DNA of 64,000 nucleotides from the NCBI GenBank assembly GCA_016717855.1, contig JADKEV010000028.1:70201-134200 (forward strand), written 5' to 3'. Positions 53,786 through 63,764 of this stretch are shown in pieces. Each line of letters begins with the position of its first letter. Positions within the stretch are counted from its first letter, which is position 1. The position numbers were made by a program, and so were the translations under genes. The stretch comes from Betaproteobacteria bacterium. Lineage in GTDB: Bacteria; Pseudomonadota; Gammaproteobacteria; Burkholderiales; Casimicrobiaceae. The notes below the pieces were generated by a model. That model saw only the letters and a list, made by a program, of their open reading frames with translations, was not told the origin of the DNA and did no database searches.

Positions 53786-54991
53786 ATGTCCAGCCCGTCA
53801 GCCACTCTCGCCCCGTCCTCCGACCGCCCGAAAGCCGCCTTCCGCGTGCTCGGGGCGATCAGCGCTTCGCACATGATCAACGACATGATGCAGTCGCTGA
53901 TCCTGGCGATCTATCCGATCCTGAAGGGCGACTTCCATCTGAGCTTCGTGCAGATCGGCCTGATCACGCTGACCTTCCAGGTCACCGCATCGCTGTTCCA
54001 GCCGCTGATCGGCCTCTACACCGACCGGCGCCCGACGCCGTACTCGCTGCCCATCGGCATGACCTCCACGTTGTGCGGGCTGTTGCTGCTGGCGTTCGCG
54101 CCCAATTACGCAACCGTGTTGCTGGCGGCGGCCTTTGTCGGGATGGGGTCGGCGATCTTCCATCCCGAGTCGTCGCGCATCGCCAGGATGGCGTCCGGCG
54201 GCCGGCACGGCCTCGCGCAATCGCTGTTTCAGGTCGGCGGCAATACCGGCAGCGCGATCGGACCGTTGGTGGCCGCGGCGGTGATCGTCCCGTTCGGGCA
54301 GAAGAGCGTCGCCTGGTTCGGCGCGGCCGCGCTGCTGGGCATCGTGCTCTTGTTGCAGGTGAGCCGCTGGTATTCGGGCCAGCATGCGGCGGCGACGGCA
54401 CGCGGCACGCGGCCGCCGGTGGCATCGCCTTACTCGCGCCGGCAGGTGGCTGGCGCGATCGCCGTCCTGCTGGTGCTGATCTTCTCGAAGTACTTCTACG
54501 GCGCAGGTATCGGCAGCTTCTACACGTTCTATCTCATCGACAGGTTCGGCCTGTCGGTCCAGAGCGCGCAACTCCATCTGTTCGTCTTCCTGCTGGCGTC
54601 GGCGCTGGGCACGCTTGTCGGCGGCCCGCTCGGCGACCGCATCGGGAGGAAGCCCGTGATCTGGTTCTCGATTCTCGGCGTCGCGCCATTTGCACTGCTC
54701 CTGCCGCACGCGAACCTGTTCTGGACGACGGCGCTGACGATCGTGATCGGCCTCGTCTTTTCGTCAGCGTTCTCGGCGATCCTCGTCTACGCGCAGGAAC
54801 TCATGCCCGGCAGGATCGGCCTGGTATCCGGCCTGTTCTTCGGCTTCGCGTTCGGAATGGGCGGCCTCGGCGCCGCCGCGCTGGGCCTCCTGGCCGACCA
54901 TACGAGCATCGAATTCGTCTACAAGGCGATCGCGTTCCTGCCGCTGCTCGGCATCGTCGCGGCGTTGCTGCCGAAAGGTCGCGGCCGGTAG
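53786..54991 (+). CDS. fsr: MFS exporter of the fosmidomycin-resistance (Fsr) type
   Basis: A 401-residue transporter with twelve membrane helices. The N-terminal SASHMINDMMQSLILAIYPI, LYTDRRPTPYSLPIGM and the later GPLGDRIGRKPVIWFS loop (the second MFS signature) match Fsr proteins, which export fosmidomycin and some organic acids. ATG 53786 is the family start; upstream in-frame codons from 53639 are not protein-like. It is divergent from the large regulator. Confidence 0.82.
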   Translation: MSSPSATLAPSSDRPKAAFRVLGAISASHMINDMMQSLILAIYPILKGDFHLSFVQIGLITLTFQVTASLFQPLIGLYTDRRPTPYSLPIGMTSTLCGLLLLAFAPNYATVLLAAAFVGMGSAIFHPESSRIARMASGGRHGLAQSLFQVGGNTGSAIGPLVAAAVIVPFGQKSVAWFGAAALLGIVLLLQVSRWYSGQHAAATARGTRPPVASPYSRRQVAGAIAVLLVLIFSKYFYGAGIGSFYTFYLIDRFGLSVQSAQLHLFVFLLASALGTLVGGPLGDRIGRKPVIWFSILGVAPFALLLPHANLFWTTALTIVIGLVFSSAFSAILVYAQELMPGRIGLVSGLFFGFAFGMGGLGAAALGLLADHTSIEFVYKAIAFLPLLGIVAALLPKGRGR

Positions 54992-55636
54992 GGAAGCGCG
55001 CAACCTCGCCTCGCCGACGATAGCTGCTTTCGATGATTACACGCGGCGAATTACTCCTTGGCTCCTGGGACCGACCATTGACTTGCGCCTGTGGAATGCC
55101 GCTGCCGGCCAGAACCTGCCGCTGGAACTGGTACTCCACAACGGTCATTCAGGATCCGGTGCCAAGTCGGGGGCATTGAAATGTACCGATCGCCAGGAGG
55201 ACGAGTAGCGATTCGTGCAGGAACAGGAACTATCCCTCCTCTTCGGCGCCGCACCCGGCCCCGCATATCAAAGGAGGAATCTCAACGCCGAATCGTTCGC
55301 CCCCGGCACTCGGCTGGCGTTTGCACGATCGTGTTCTCCAGGTCGGGAGACGAACCTGAGCTTCTGCTGACGGCCGCGAGGCGATGAGCGCCAGACCGGC
55401 GCTGGCCGGCAGTTCTCTGCCGGACTTGTCCTCTGCGGGTTGGCCCGGGTGGCTCGGGACATCAGGCGCTTGGGCGCGACGGCGACTAATGTGCTTTACC
55501 GCACAGACGGCCGAAATACCCATGCGGAAACTGAGGCTATCATAATCCTCTCAATTTCCGGGATTTTGTTTCCGTCAGCCCCGCATTGCAGCCTCTGCAA
55601 TGAAAAATCTTCCCTCATCCGAATGCCCGCCCCGCA
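54992..55636. other. 645-base gap with no recognised gene
   Basis: Short frames on both strands show no family resemblance. The stretch has lower GC and an AT-rich tail ending in TTTCCGGGATTTTGTTTCCG before the next gene. It may hold scraps of former mobile DNA. Nothing else can be supported. Confidence 0.4.
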
Positions 55637-58600
55637 ATGACATCTGCTGCCGACGCGCTCGGTGATCCCGTGCGCGAAGCGCTGCGGGTATCCGAAAGCC
55701 GCTATCGTCGACTGTTTGAAACGGCTCAGGACGGGATTCTGCTTCTTAACGCCGATACGGCGCAGATCGAAGACGTCAACCCCTACCTGATCACGATGCT
55801 CGGCTATTCGCATGCTGAGTTCCTGGGAAAGAAGCTATGGGAAGTGGGCTCGCTCGCGGACATTGCGCAGAGCAAGGAAATGTTCGCGGAGCTGCAAACG
55901 ACGGGGTATGTCCGATATGACGATCTTCCGCTCAAGACCAAGGCAGGAGCAGGAATTGCGGTTGAATTCGTAAGCAATACATACGACTGCGAAGGCACGA
56001 AGGTAATTCAGTGCAACATCCGGGACATTACCGAACGTCATGCGGATCGCGCGAAAATCCGGCGGCACGCCCAGCTCTATGCAGCGCTGAGCCAGTGCAA
56101 CAAGGCCATCGTGCACTGCGCCGGCGAGCAAGAGTTATTCCTGCAATCTGTCGCGCCGCGGTGCAGTTCGGCGGCATGAAGATGGCTTGGGTCGGCCTAA
56201 TCGACACCGGGACCCGCATGGTGCGGCCGGCCGCCAGTTTCGGCGACGATACCGGGTACCTGAAGGATATCGACGTCTCGGCGGATGCCGATAACCCATT
56301 CGGGGGCGGCCCCACCGGCATTGCGATCCGCGAGGACCGGCCGTTCTGGTGTCAGGACTTCCCGAATGCCGCGGTAACCGCCCCCTGGCACGAGCGTGCC
56401 GCCCGCGCCGGCCTGGCCGCGTGCGCCTCGCTGCCGCTGCACGAAAAAGGCAATGTCGTCGGCTGCTTCACCCTGTATTCCAGCGAGACCAACGCTTTCG
56501 ACGAATCCGCACGCGACCTGCTGGTTGAAATGGCGGCGGATATCGGTTTTGCGCTGGATAACTTCGCCGGCGAAGCGCAGCGCAAGCGGGTGGAGGAAGA
56601 AATACAGTTCAAGAGCACGATCCTCCAGACTCAGCAGGAAACTTCGCTCGATGGCATCCTGGTGGGGTCGGCGAAAACGGACAAGTCATCTCCTACAATC
56701 AACGATTCATTGACCTGTGGCGGCTCTCGCCGCAGCTCGTGAGCGCGCGTTTGAATGCGCCCATGATCCAGGCAGCGGCTGACCAGGTCGAGAATTCTGA
56801 AGCATTTGTCGCCCGGGTTCAATATCTGAACGACCACCGCGACGACAAGAGTCACGAGGAATTACACCTAAAGGATGGAAGGATTGTCGATCAGTATTCC
56901 GCTCCGGCCACTGGAGCAGACCACAAGCATTACGGACGTGTCTGGTATTTTCGCGATATCACCGCGCGCAAACAGGCCGTGCGGGATTTGCGCGAAAGCG
57001 AGCGTCGCTTCAGCGAGATGCTCGGCAACGTCAAACTGGTGTCCCTCATGCTCGACCGCAACGCGCGAATCACGTACTGCAACGAATACCTGCTGTGCCT
57101 GACCGGCTGGCGCTACGAGGAAGTCATCGGACGGGACTGGTTCGAGCTTTTCATAGCACCCGAAATTCACCATTTGAAAGTCTCCTTCTTCCCGAAGATC
57201 CTCGCAGGCCTACCCGAAGCAATGCATGACGAAAGCGAGATCCTCACACGTTCGGGTGCGCGTCGGCTCATTCGCTGGAACAGTTCGGTGCTGCGCTCGG
57301 CAGCCGGCGATGTAATCGGAATAGCAAGCATCGGCGAAGACATCACCGAACGCAAGGTAGCGCAGGACAGGATCGCCTACCTCAACCGCGTCTATGCGGT
57401 GCTGAGTGGCATCAATGCGCTGATCGTGCGCGTGCCCGATCGCGACGAACTGTTCCGGGAAGCGTGCCGGATCGCGGTCGACGAAGGCGGGTTCCGCATG
57501 GCCCTGATCGGCCTCGTCGATCGGACAGGGATGCAGATTGTCCCGGTCGCCTCGGCGGGCAAGGACGTGAGTTCCTGGCCGGGCTCGAAGACGGCTTTTC
57601 AGATCGACGGCGTGGCGGCTCCAGAATCCCCGACAGCGGGCGGTCAGGGAAAGAGCGCCCGTCGTCATCAATGATCTGCAAAGCAACCCGGAGGTTGTGT
57701 TCCGCAAGGAATACGCCGAATCCGGTGTCCACTCGGTGGCCGTATTGCCTCTCATAGTCGCGGAAAAGGCGGTCGGCATCCTCGTTCTGTACGCCGGCGA
57801 GAAAGAATTCTTCCACGAAGAAGAGTTGAAGCTGTTGACGGGACTGGTCGACGACGTCGCATTCGCGATCGACCACATCGACAAGCGGGAGCGGCTCGAT
57901 TACCTTTCCTACCACGATGCGCTGACCGGGCTCGCGAACCGCAAACTGTTTCTCGATCGCGTGACGCAGTACATGCGCAGCGCCGTCAGCGGCGGGCACA
58001 AGCTTGCCATGTTCCTGGTCGACCTGGAGCGGTTCAAGAACATCAACGACAGCCTGGGCCGGCCGGCCGGGGACGCCCTGCTGCGGCAAGTGGCCGAATG
58101 GCTGACGCTGAACACTGGGGACGCCAACGTGGTGGCACGGATAGGTGCGGATCACTTCGCCACGGTGCTGCCGGAAATTAAGCAGGGCGGCGACGGGGCA
58201 CGCCTCCTCGAGAAGATGATCAGGGATTTCATGGACCATCCGTTCCGCCTGAACGACGCCGTGTTCCGGATCGCCGTCAAGGTCGGCGTGGCGGTATTCC
58301 CGGAGGACGGCGCGGACGCCGACGCCCTGTTCAGGAACGCCGAAGCTGCGCTCAAGAAGGCCAAGGCCAGCGGCGAGCGCTACCTGTTCTACACCCAGAA
58401 GATGACCGAAGCGGTGGCCGGCAAGCTCACGCTGGAAAATCAGTTGCGCCAGGCGCTGGACAACCATGAATTCGTCCTGCACTACCAGCCCAAGGTGAAC
58501 CTGGCCAGCGGCAGGCTCACCGGCGCCGAGGCGCTGATCCGCTGGAACGATCCGCGCACGGGCCTGGTGCCGCCGGGCCGGTTCATCCCGATCCTGGAGG

Positions 58601-59220
58601 AAACCGGATTGATCCACGAAGTGGGGCGCTGGGCGCTGCACCAGGCCATCGCCGATTACCTGCGCTGGCACGCGGCGGGCCTGCCGGCGGTACGCATCGC
58701 GGTGAATGTGTCGCCGCTGCAACTGCGCCATCGCGGTTTCATCGACGAGATCGGTCGAGTCATCGCCATTGATGAACATGCGGCGGCCGGGCTGGAACTG
58801 GAGATCACCGAGAGCCTGATCATGGAGGACGTCAAGCACAACATCGCCAGCCTGCAGGCGATCCGCGCCATGGGCATCACCATCGCCATCGACGACTTCG
58901 GCACCGGCTTCTCCTCGCTCAGCTACCTCGCCAAACTGCCGGTGGATACGCTGAAGATCGACCGCTCCTTCGTGATCGACATGACCGCCGGGCCGCAGGG
59001 GCTGGCGCTGGTATCCACCATCATCAAGCTGGCGCACTCGCTGAAGCTCAATGTGGTGGCGGAGGGCGTTGAAACCGAGGAGCAACGGCGCCTGCTGCAT
59101 TTGCTCGACTGCGACGAAATGCAGGGCTTCCTGTTCAGCAAACCGCTGCCAGGGGAGATCTTTGAAGCCGAATTTCTAGTTCCGCCCATGCCGAGGATTC
59201 AGAAAGGGAGTGATGGATGA
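55637..59220 (+). pseudogene. Multi-sensor GGDEF-EAL protein with three frameshifts
   Basis: Read across the breaks, one protein of about 1190 residues appears: PAS (RYRRLFETAQDGILLLNADT), GAF (AWVGLIDTGTRMVRPAASFG), PAS (DGILV ... NGQVISYNQRFIDLW), PAS (LMLDRNARITYCNEYLLCLT), GAF (ALIGLVDRTGMQIVPVASAG), GGDEF and EAL. GGDEF is degenerate (GADHF), so it should not make c-di-GMP. EAL is intact: EALIRWNDP, LEITESLIMED, IDDFGTGFSSLSYLAKL, AEGVETEEQ. Frame changes fall near 56140, 56665 and 57635, each consistent with a lost base. Whether decayed or a consensus error, the ancestral role was c-di-GMP breakdown controlled by a signal. It overlaps the FadL-like start by ATGA. Confidence 0.82.
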
Positions 59221-60396
59221 AAACGTTTTCAGCAGCAGGCTCTGTTCTGCTCTTGTCTTTTCCTTTGTTGGGTGGGCCTGCTCTTGCAGGCGGGCTGTCC
59301 ACTCCGGGCCAGGGCGCACGAGCCTTGGGTGTGGCGGGCGCCTTTACTGCAGTGGCGGACGACGGATCGGCTGTCTATTACAATCCGGCTGGAATCAGTC
59401 AGATCGACGGAACCTCGATTGAGACAGGGCTCGCCTTGATCTCTCCGCAGCTGGGTTATCAACGCCCGGAGATGCATCAGAAACAAGCACAAAGAGGGCT
59501 TTCGCCCCGGCGTTCTTCATTACGCATCGCCTTAGTGACAAACTCAGTACCGGTCTCGGGCTGTACGCGCCGTATGCGAGGGATGCGGAATTTCCGGATG
59601 ACCTCGCCAACGGGTTTCCTTCCCAGCGGTCGAAAATGGTGAGAACGGACCTCAGCGCGGTCCTTTCCTACAAGGCGAGCGATAATCTTTCCATCGGGGG
59701 AGGACTGGTAATCGGTTATAGCCAGGTCGATCGATCCATGCCGGCAGGGCCTGCCCTGAGGATAAACGACAAAATGGATGCCATGGGTTTTGGGGGCATC
59801 GTAGGGGTATTGTGGAAAGTGAACGACTACCTCAAAGCAGGTGCCACGTACAGAACCGGAATGTCCATCGACCACCAAGGCGAACGAATCATGACAGCCG
59901 GGGGCTTCGCGACAAAAACCAATGCACGGTCGGAAGCACGCTATCCGGCATCGCTGGGTTTCGGCATAACGCTCACCCCTTCGGAAAACCTGACCCTTGC
60001 CGTGGATGCGGACTGGTATGGGTGGAGCTCGATGGATCAGGTGACGATAAGGACGGATGCATGGCCCGATTCCACAACCCCGCTGAATGCGAGAGACAGC
60101 CGGGATATCAGGATCGGCGGCGAATACAGGCTGCCGGCGGGCTGGAGCGTGCGGGCCGGATACGCCTATGCCCAGGCGCTTTCCCCAATTCCCACATCAT
60201 TCCTGCCCAGCCGGATGCGGACGGTCATGAAATCGGCCTCGGGTTGGGCCGGAAAATGGGGAACTGGAGGATCGATCTCGCCTACCAGTATGCATTCACC
60301 CGTGAACAAAAGGCAACGGCCAACATCTATGGCTATAACGGAAAATTCAACATCAGCGAGCGTTTGGTCGCGCTGACCGTTGCGTACGGATTCTGA
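59217..60396 (+). pseudogene. FadL/OmpP1-family outer-membrane channel with two frameshifts
   Basis: A FadL-like porin for hydrophobic substrates. Signal peptide and N-terminal hatch (GARALGVAGAFTAVADDGSA, VYYNPAGISQIDGTS) are in frame one, the middle strands (STGLGLYAPYARDAEFPDDL, VDADWYGWSSMDQVTI) in frame two, and the C-terminal strands (NWRIDLAYQYAFTREQKA, RLVALTVAYGF, ending with Phe) in frame three. Shifts fall near 59490 and 60180. Joined, it gives about 390 residues, close to family size. It overlaps the upstream EAL gene and may carry the ligand that the sensor cluster detects. Confidence 0.8.
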
Positions 60397-60414
60397 CGGG
60401 GAAGGTGCGCGGAA

Positions 60415-60813
60415 ATGGAAAGCGAACAGACCAGCAGGGTCGCCAGATTATGGCTGGGGGATGACGGCATCGTCCGCATCATCCACGTCACCGGCGCGGA
60501 AGTGACGCTGGAGGATGCCATGGAGACCATGGCGGCCTATCTGAAGCTGAACAAGGGTAAGAGACGGCCTCTTTTCGTCGATACAAAAACGATGAAGTCG
60601 CTTGCCAGGGAAGCCCGCAAGTATTATGCAGGAGAAGAGGCCGCGAAGGTCGCCAGCGCTGCCGCCCTCATCGTCGAAACGCCCGTCAGCAGGGTATTGG
60701 GGAACTTTTACCTCGGCCTCAGCAATCCTCGCCTTCCGAGCCGGCTTTTTTCTTCGGAAGACGAGGCTTTGGAATGGCTGAAGGGATCCTCGAGTGACGC
60801 AGGCGCACAATGA
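60415..60813 (+). CDS. DUF7793-like (STAS/SEC14-like) protein
   Basis: A 132-residue soluble protein. VRIIHVTGAEVTLEDAMETM, RRPLFVDTKTMKSLAREARK, YYAGEEAAKVASAAALIVET and the end RLFSSEDEALEWLKG resemble the DUF7793 family, whose members are found next to two-component and GGDEF proteins. No enzymatic residues are evident; a regulatory or scaffold role is likely. It overlaps the GGDEF gene by 20 bases. Confidence 0.6.
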   Translation: MESEQTSRVARLWLGDDGIVRIIHVTGAEVTLEDAMETMAAYLKLNKGKRRPLFVDTKTMKSLAREARKYYAGEEAAKVASAAALIVETPVSRVLGNFYLGLSNPRLPSRLFSSEDEALEWLKGSSSDAGAQ

Positions 60814-62443
60814 AAGGGAAGACCCGAAGCTTGTGGAGATGCTCGATGTCATCTACAAGTTTGCGTCGGGCGACTTGGAGGCGAGAGGAACCGTTGCCGA
60901 CGGTGACAGCGCTCTGGATGGCGTGATGGCCGGCATCAACATTCTCGGGGAAGAACTGGAGGCCTATGTTGCCGAGCACAAGCGAGCGGAAGAACGACTG
61001 CGCTCGGCGTTGTTGTATGCGCGCAGCCTGATCGAGGTGAGCCTGGACCCGTTGGTGACCATCAGCGTGGAGGGCAAGATCATGGATGTGAACGAGGCGG
61101 CGGTACAGGTGACGGGAGTGCCGCGCGATCTGCTGATAGGCAGCGATTTTTCGGGATACTTCACCGAGCCCGACAAAGCGCATGCGGGTTATCGGGAAGC
61201 GTTCGCGAACGGAATTATCAGGAACTATCCGCTGACCATAAGGCATGTGTCAGGGAAGCTGTCGGAGGTGCTCTACAACGCCAGCGTGTACCGCGACGAG
61301 AAGGGCGAGGTAGCGGGATTGTGTGCCGAGGCGCGCGACATCACCGACCGTAAGCGGGCGGAACAGGCGGAGGAACTGGCGAGCCGCGACGGCCTCACGG
61401 GGCTGTATAACCACCGCACGTTCTATTCATTTCTGAAAGACGAAATTGTCCGTGCACAGCGTTACGACCATCCGCTCTCGTTGCTGATGCTTGACATCGA
61501 TCACTTCAAACGCGTCAACGATACCCACGGACACCAAGCCGGCGACGCCATCCTCAGGGGCATAAGCGACTTGCTGGTGAAACAGGCGCGCACCACCGAC
61601 CGCGTGTGTCGCTACGGCGGCGAGGAAATCACGGTGATCTTGCCCGAAACGGACGCGACCGTGGCCATGCAGATTGCCGAACGCCTGCGCGCGACGGTGG
61701 AGCGCCATCCCTTCGACATCGGCGGCGGGAAGACTGCCGGCATCGCCGTGAGCATTGGCGTGGCGACGAATTCCCGGCAAGTGAACTCGCCGAAGGGGCT
61801 CGTCAAAGCCGCGGACGTCGCGCTCTATACCGCCAAGCAGGGCGGGCGCAACCGAATATGCCCGTACGAGACCGAGACGGCGGAAGGAACACACTCGCCT
61901 GAGTGCGTTGGCGATCTTGATTCCCGCCTTCGCGCTCCTCGATGGCGCCGCTTACTTCCTTCCGTACAACTGAAACTGAGTCTGGAAAGCACCCGGGCAA
62001 GCGTACTGGAGACGTTCGCCGTATGGATCTTCATCCGCCTGCGCCTGCACTGCCTGACCGAACTGGTACATCAGGGTGTCCACGTTGTAGTGGGATTGCG
62101 TCGTGATGTTGATCGGCACGTTGGTGAACTGCATCGTCAGTCCCCCGGACGCCGACACCGAATAGGTACTCGGATTCATCTGCGGGAGCATGATGTTGAT
62201 GGTCTGCGTGGTGTGGGACTCAAAGGGCACCGATACCGCCGCAAGCGGGACGCCATTTTCCAACTGTTCTATTACCGCATCCTTCTGCCAGGGCTGGAGC
62301 GGTCCATTGATGCTTTCCAGGACGTGCCAGTCGACCTGCGCCGCCAAGTGGATGATCTCGGGGTCATAGACAAATTCGGTGCGCCCCTCGTCCCGCCCAA
62401 TCCCGTCGCATCGATCCGATTGACCGGGTCACTCGCGGCATAG
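60794..62443 (+). CDS. PAS-GGDEF diguanylate cyclase with aberrant 3' extension
   Basis: The true protein probably ends near 61890. A HAMP-like N-terminal segment (EMLDVIYKFASGDLEARGTV) leads into a PAS domain (SLIEVSLDPLVTISVEGKIM) and a GGDEF domain with RYGGEEITVILPETD (GGEEI active loop) and the metal Asp in LLMLDIDHFKRVND, so it should synthesise c-di-GMP. After GGRNRICPYETE, the normal end, no stop occurs and the frame runs about 180 codons antisense through Rhs sequence. Insertion of the Rhs/IS fragment appears to have removed the stop. Start is GTG 60794, overlapping the DUF7793-like gene. Confidence 0.75.
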   Translation: MTQAHNEREDPKLVEMLDVIYKFASGDLEARGTVADGDSALDGVMAGINILGEELEAYVAEHKRAEERLRSALLYARSLIEVSLDPLVTISVEGKIMDVNEAAVQVTGVPRDLLIGSDFSGYFTEPDKAHAGYREAFANGIIRNYPLTIRHVSGKLSEVLYNASVYRDEKGEVAGLCAEARDITDRKRAEQAEELASRDGLTGLYNHRTFYSFLKDEIVRAQRYDHPLSLLMLDIDHFKRVNDTHGHQAGDAILRGISDLLVKQARTTDRVCRYGGEEITVILPETDATVAMQIAERLRATVERHPFDIGGGKTAGIAVSIGVATNSRQVNSPKGLVKAADVALYTAKQGGRNRICPYETETAEGTHSPECVGDLDSRLRAPRWRRLLPSVQLKLSLESTRASVLETFAVWIFIRLRLHCLTELVHQGVHVVVGLRRDVDRHVGELHRQSPGRRHRIGTRIHLREHDVDGLRGVGLKGHRYRRKRDAIFQLFYYRILLPGLERSIDAFQDVPVDLRRQVDDLGVIDKFGAPLVPPNPVASIRLTGSLAA

Positions 62444-62975
62444 GCGTACAGATTGGCCTGGCCGCTGCCAGAACGAATGGGATCCCGCGCCGTCCAGCGC
62501 CCGACATCCGGATCGTAATCGCAGGCGCCGAAGCGGACTAATCCTGTAGGGGTCGTAGAGACCGCCGGCGAATCCGAACGGCTGGAACCCGGGATTGCTG
62601 TCCTGGAGCAACCGCCCGAACTCGTCGTTATCGATCCGTTGCGCGATCGTCGGCGTGGCACCCTGGGTCGTGACCACGAGGCGCGGGCTGCCCAGCTGAG
62701 CGGAGAGAATGCGGTAGGGCACTCCGCCCTTGACCATGTAATCGGGGACGTTCCCGCCGTTGCCGTAGACGAAGCGGCTGACCACGCTGTTCGATCCATC
62801 CAGCTCGGCTACAACCCTGTACGGGCCCTGATAAAGGAATCCCTTGGTCAGGACGCCGTTCAGCTTCTTGCCGATCCTCCGGTTCTCCCCGTCGATCACA
62901 TAGTCGATCTTGCGGTCCGGCAGGATCACCTGCCTGAGGGTTCCCCGCGCATCGTATTGATAGTTAGTTGGATAG
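61952..62975 (-). pseudogene. Orphan Rhs C-terminus with unknown toxin-tip domain, frameshifted
   Basis: Minus-strand frames join into one Rhs end: YD repeats (NYQYDARGTLRQVILPDRKI, LAELDG-type), RRIGKKLNG, the linker LGSPRLVVTTQG, the core end GLVRFGACDYDPDVGRWTAR and NLYAYAASDPVNRIDATGLG, then a tip of about 140 residues (EFVYDPEIIHLAAQVDW ... AFQTQFQLYGRK). One extra C in CCCC near 62550 and a second shift near 62390 break the frame. Rhs tips are variable toxins delivered by type VI secretion; this tip was not recognised. There is no start codon, no shell repeat and no immunity gene beside it. Confidence 0.78.
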
Positions 62976-63487
62976 ACCGCCAAACACAAGTCGATGGTGG
63001 TGGCATCGAAGGCGTAAACCGTAGCATCGAGATCAATGGCCTACGGCTCTCCGGCATACAGCGGTCGGGCGATGCCAATCAGGTGCTGTGAAAAATCGGC
63101 ATACATCTGCCACGGACGCGTGGCGTTCGCGTTGGCCAACGTATTGCGAGAAATCGTCGGGCACCGAAAGCCCATGTGGTACAGCCGCGCCGACTGTGCG
63201 CGCAAGTTGACTTCGATGTCGCGCAACGATTCGCGTCCGGTCAACTGAGCAAAGGCTATAGCGAAAAACTGATCGAGACAGGTGAATCCCTGCACCTTGT
63301 GATCACCACGATGCGCGACCACGCATCGGCGAAACGTGGACAGCGGCATGCGGGCCATCACCTGCGCAAAGACGAGCATAGCCTGATGCAAAGGAGCCCC
63401 TGGCGGAAGTCCAAGAAAGGCTAAAGTCTGCGCTTCGACGTTCAAATCGAGACGAGAACCGTCTATGCGTTTCACCCAATCAATCAT
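62976..63487 (-). pseudogene. 5' part of an IS4-type (DUF4372) transposase, truncated and interrupted by a stop
   Basis: FRRCVVAHRGDHKVQGFTCL, DQFFAIAFAQLTGRESLRDI and YHMGFRCPTISRNTLANANA are the N-terminal DUF4372-containing part of an IS4-family transposase. After PLYAGEP a TAG (complement of 63041-63043) breaks the frame; the same frame then continues with LDATVYAFDATTIDLCLAV, which holds the first catalytic Asp region, and ends abruptly at about 62975 where Rhs sequence starts. Catalytic D and E regions beyond are lost. It cannot be functional. Confidence 0.85.
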
Positions 63488-63764
63488 TTACTTACTGCGT
63501 TCCTTCGTGAAAACGTTGGGACACGACTGCTGCGGAAGCTGATCTGAACGTAGTGCCGCCGCCGGGCGGTTCCCGTCTCCACCCCGCAATATGTGGGGGT
63601 TGCCAAGGCTCAAGTCCCCACATCTAGCATTTTTCCAACACTTGAGGACGGAGAATTGACCAAAGTCATGCGCATCAACACTCCGGGGGAAACAGCGCAC
63701 GTTTTCGTGTCATCATGGCCCGACACTTTTCAGGTGTCCAACCTCCGACTGCCGGACTCCATCG
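63488..63764. other. Gap between the transposase fragment and the ribonucleotide reductase
   Basis: About 280 bases. CTCAAGT (63609-63615) and ACTTGAG (63640-63646) form a spaced inverted repeat, possibly an old element end. GACAC/GTGTC (63722-63738) forms a short hairpin just before the reductase gene. No B12-riboswitch core was recognised. Confidence 0.4.

Noticed and set aside
63600..63764. Cobalamin riboswitch before the B12-dependent reductase
   Set aside because: No B12-box-like core (GCCACTG) or suitable long structured leader was seen; only a short hairpin is present.
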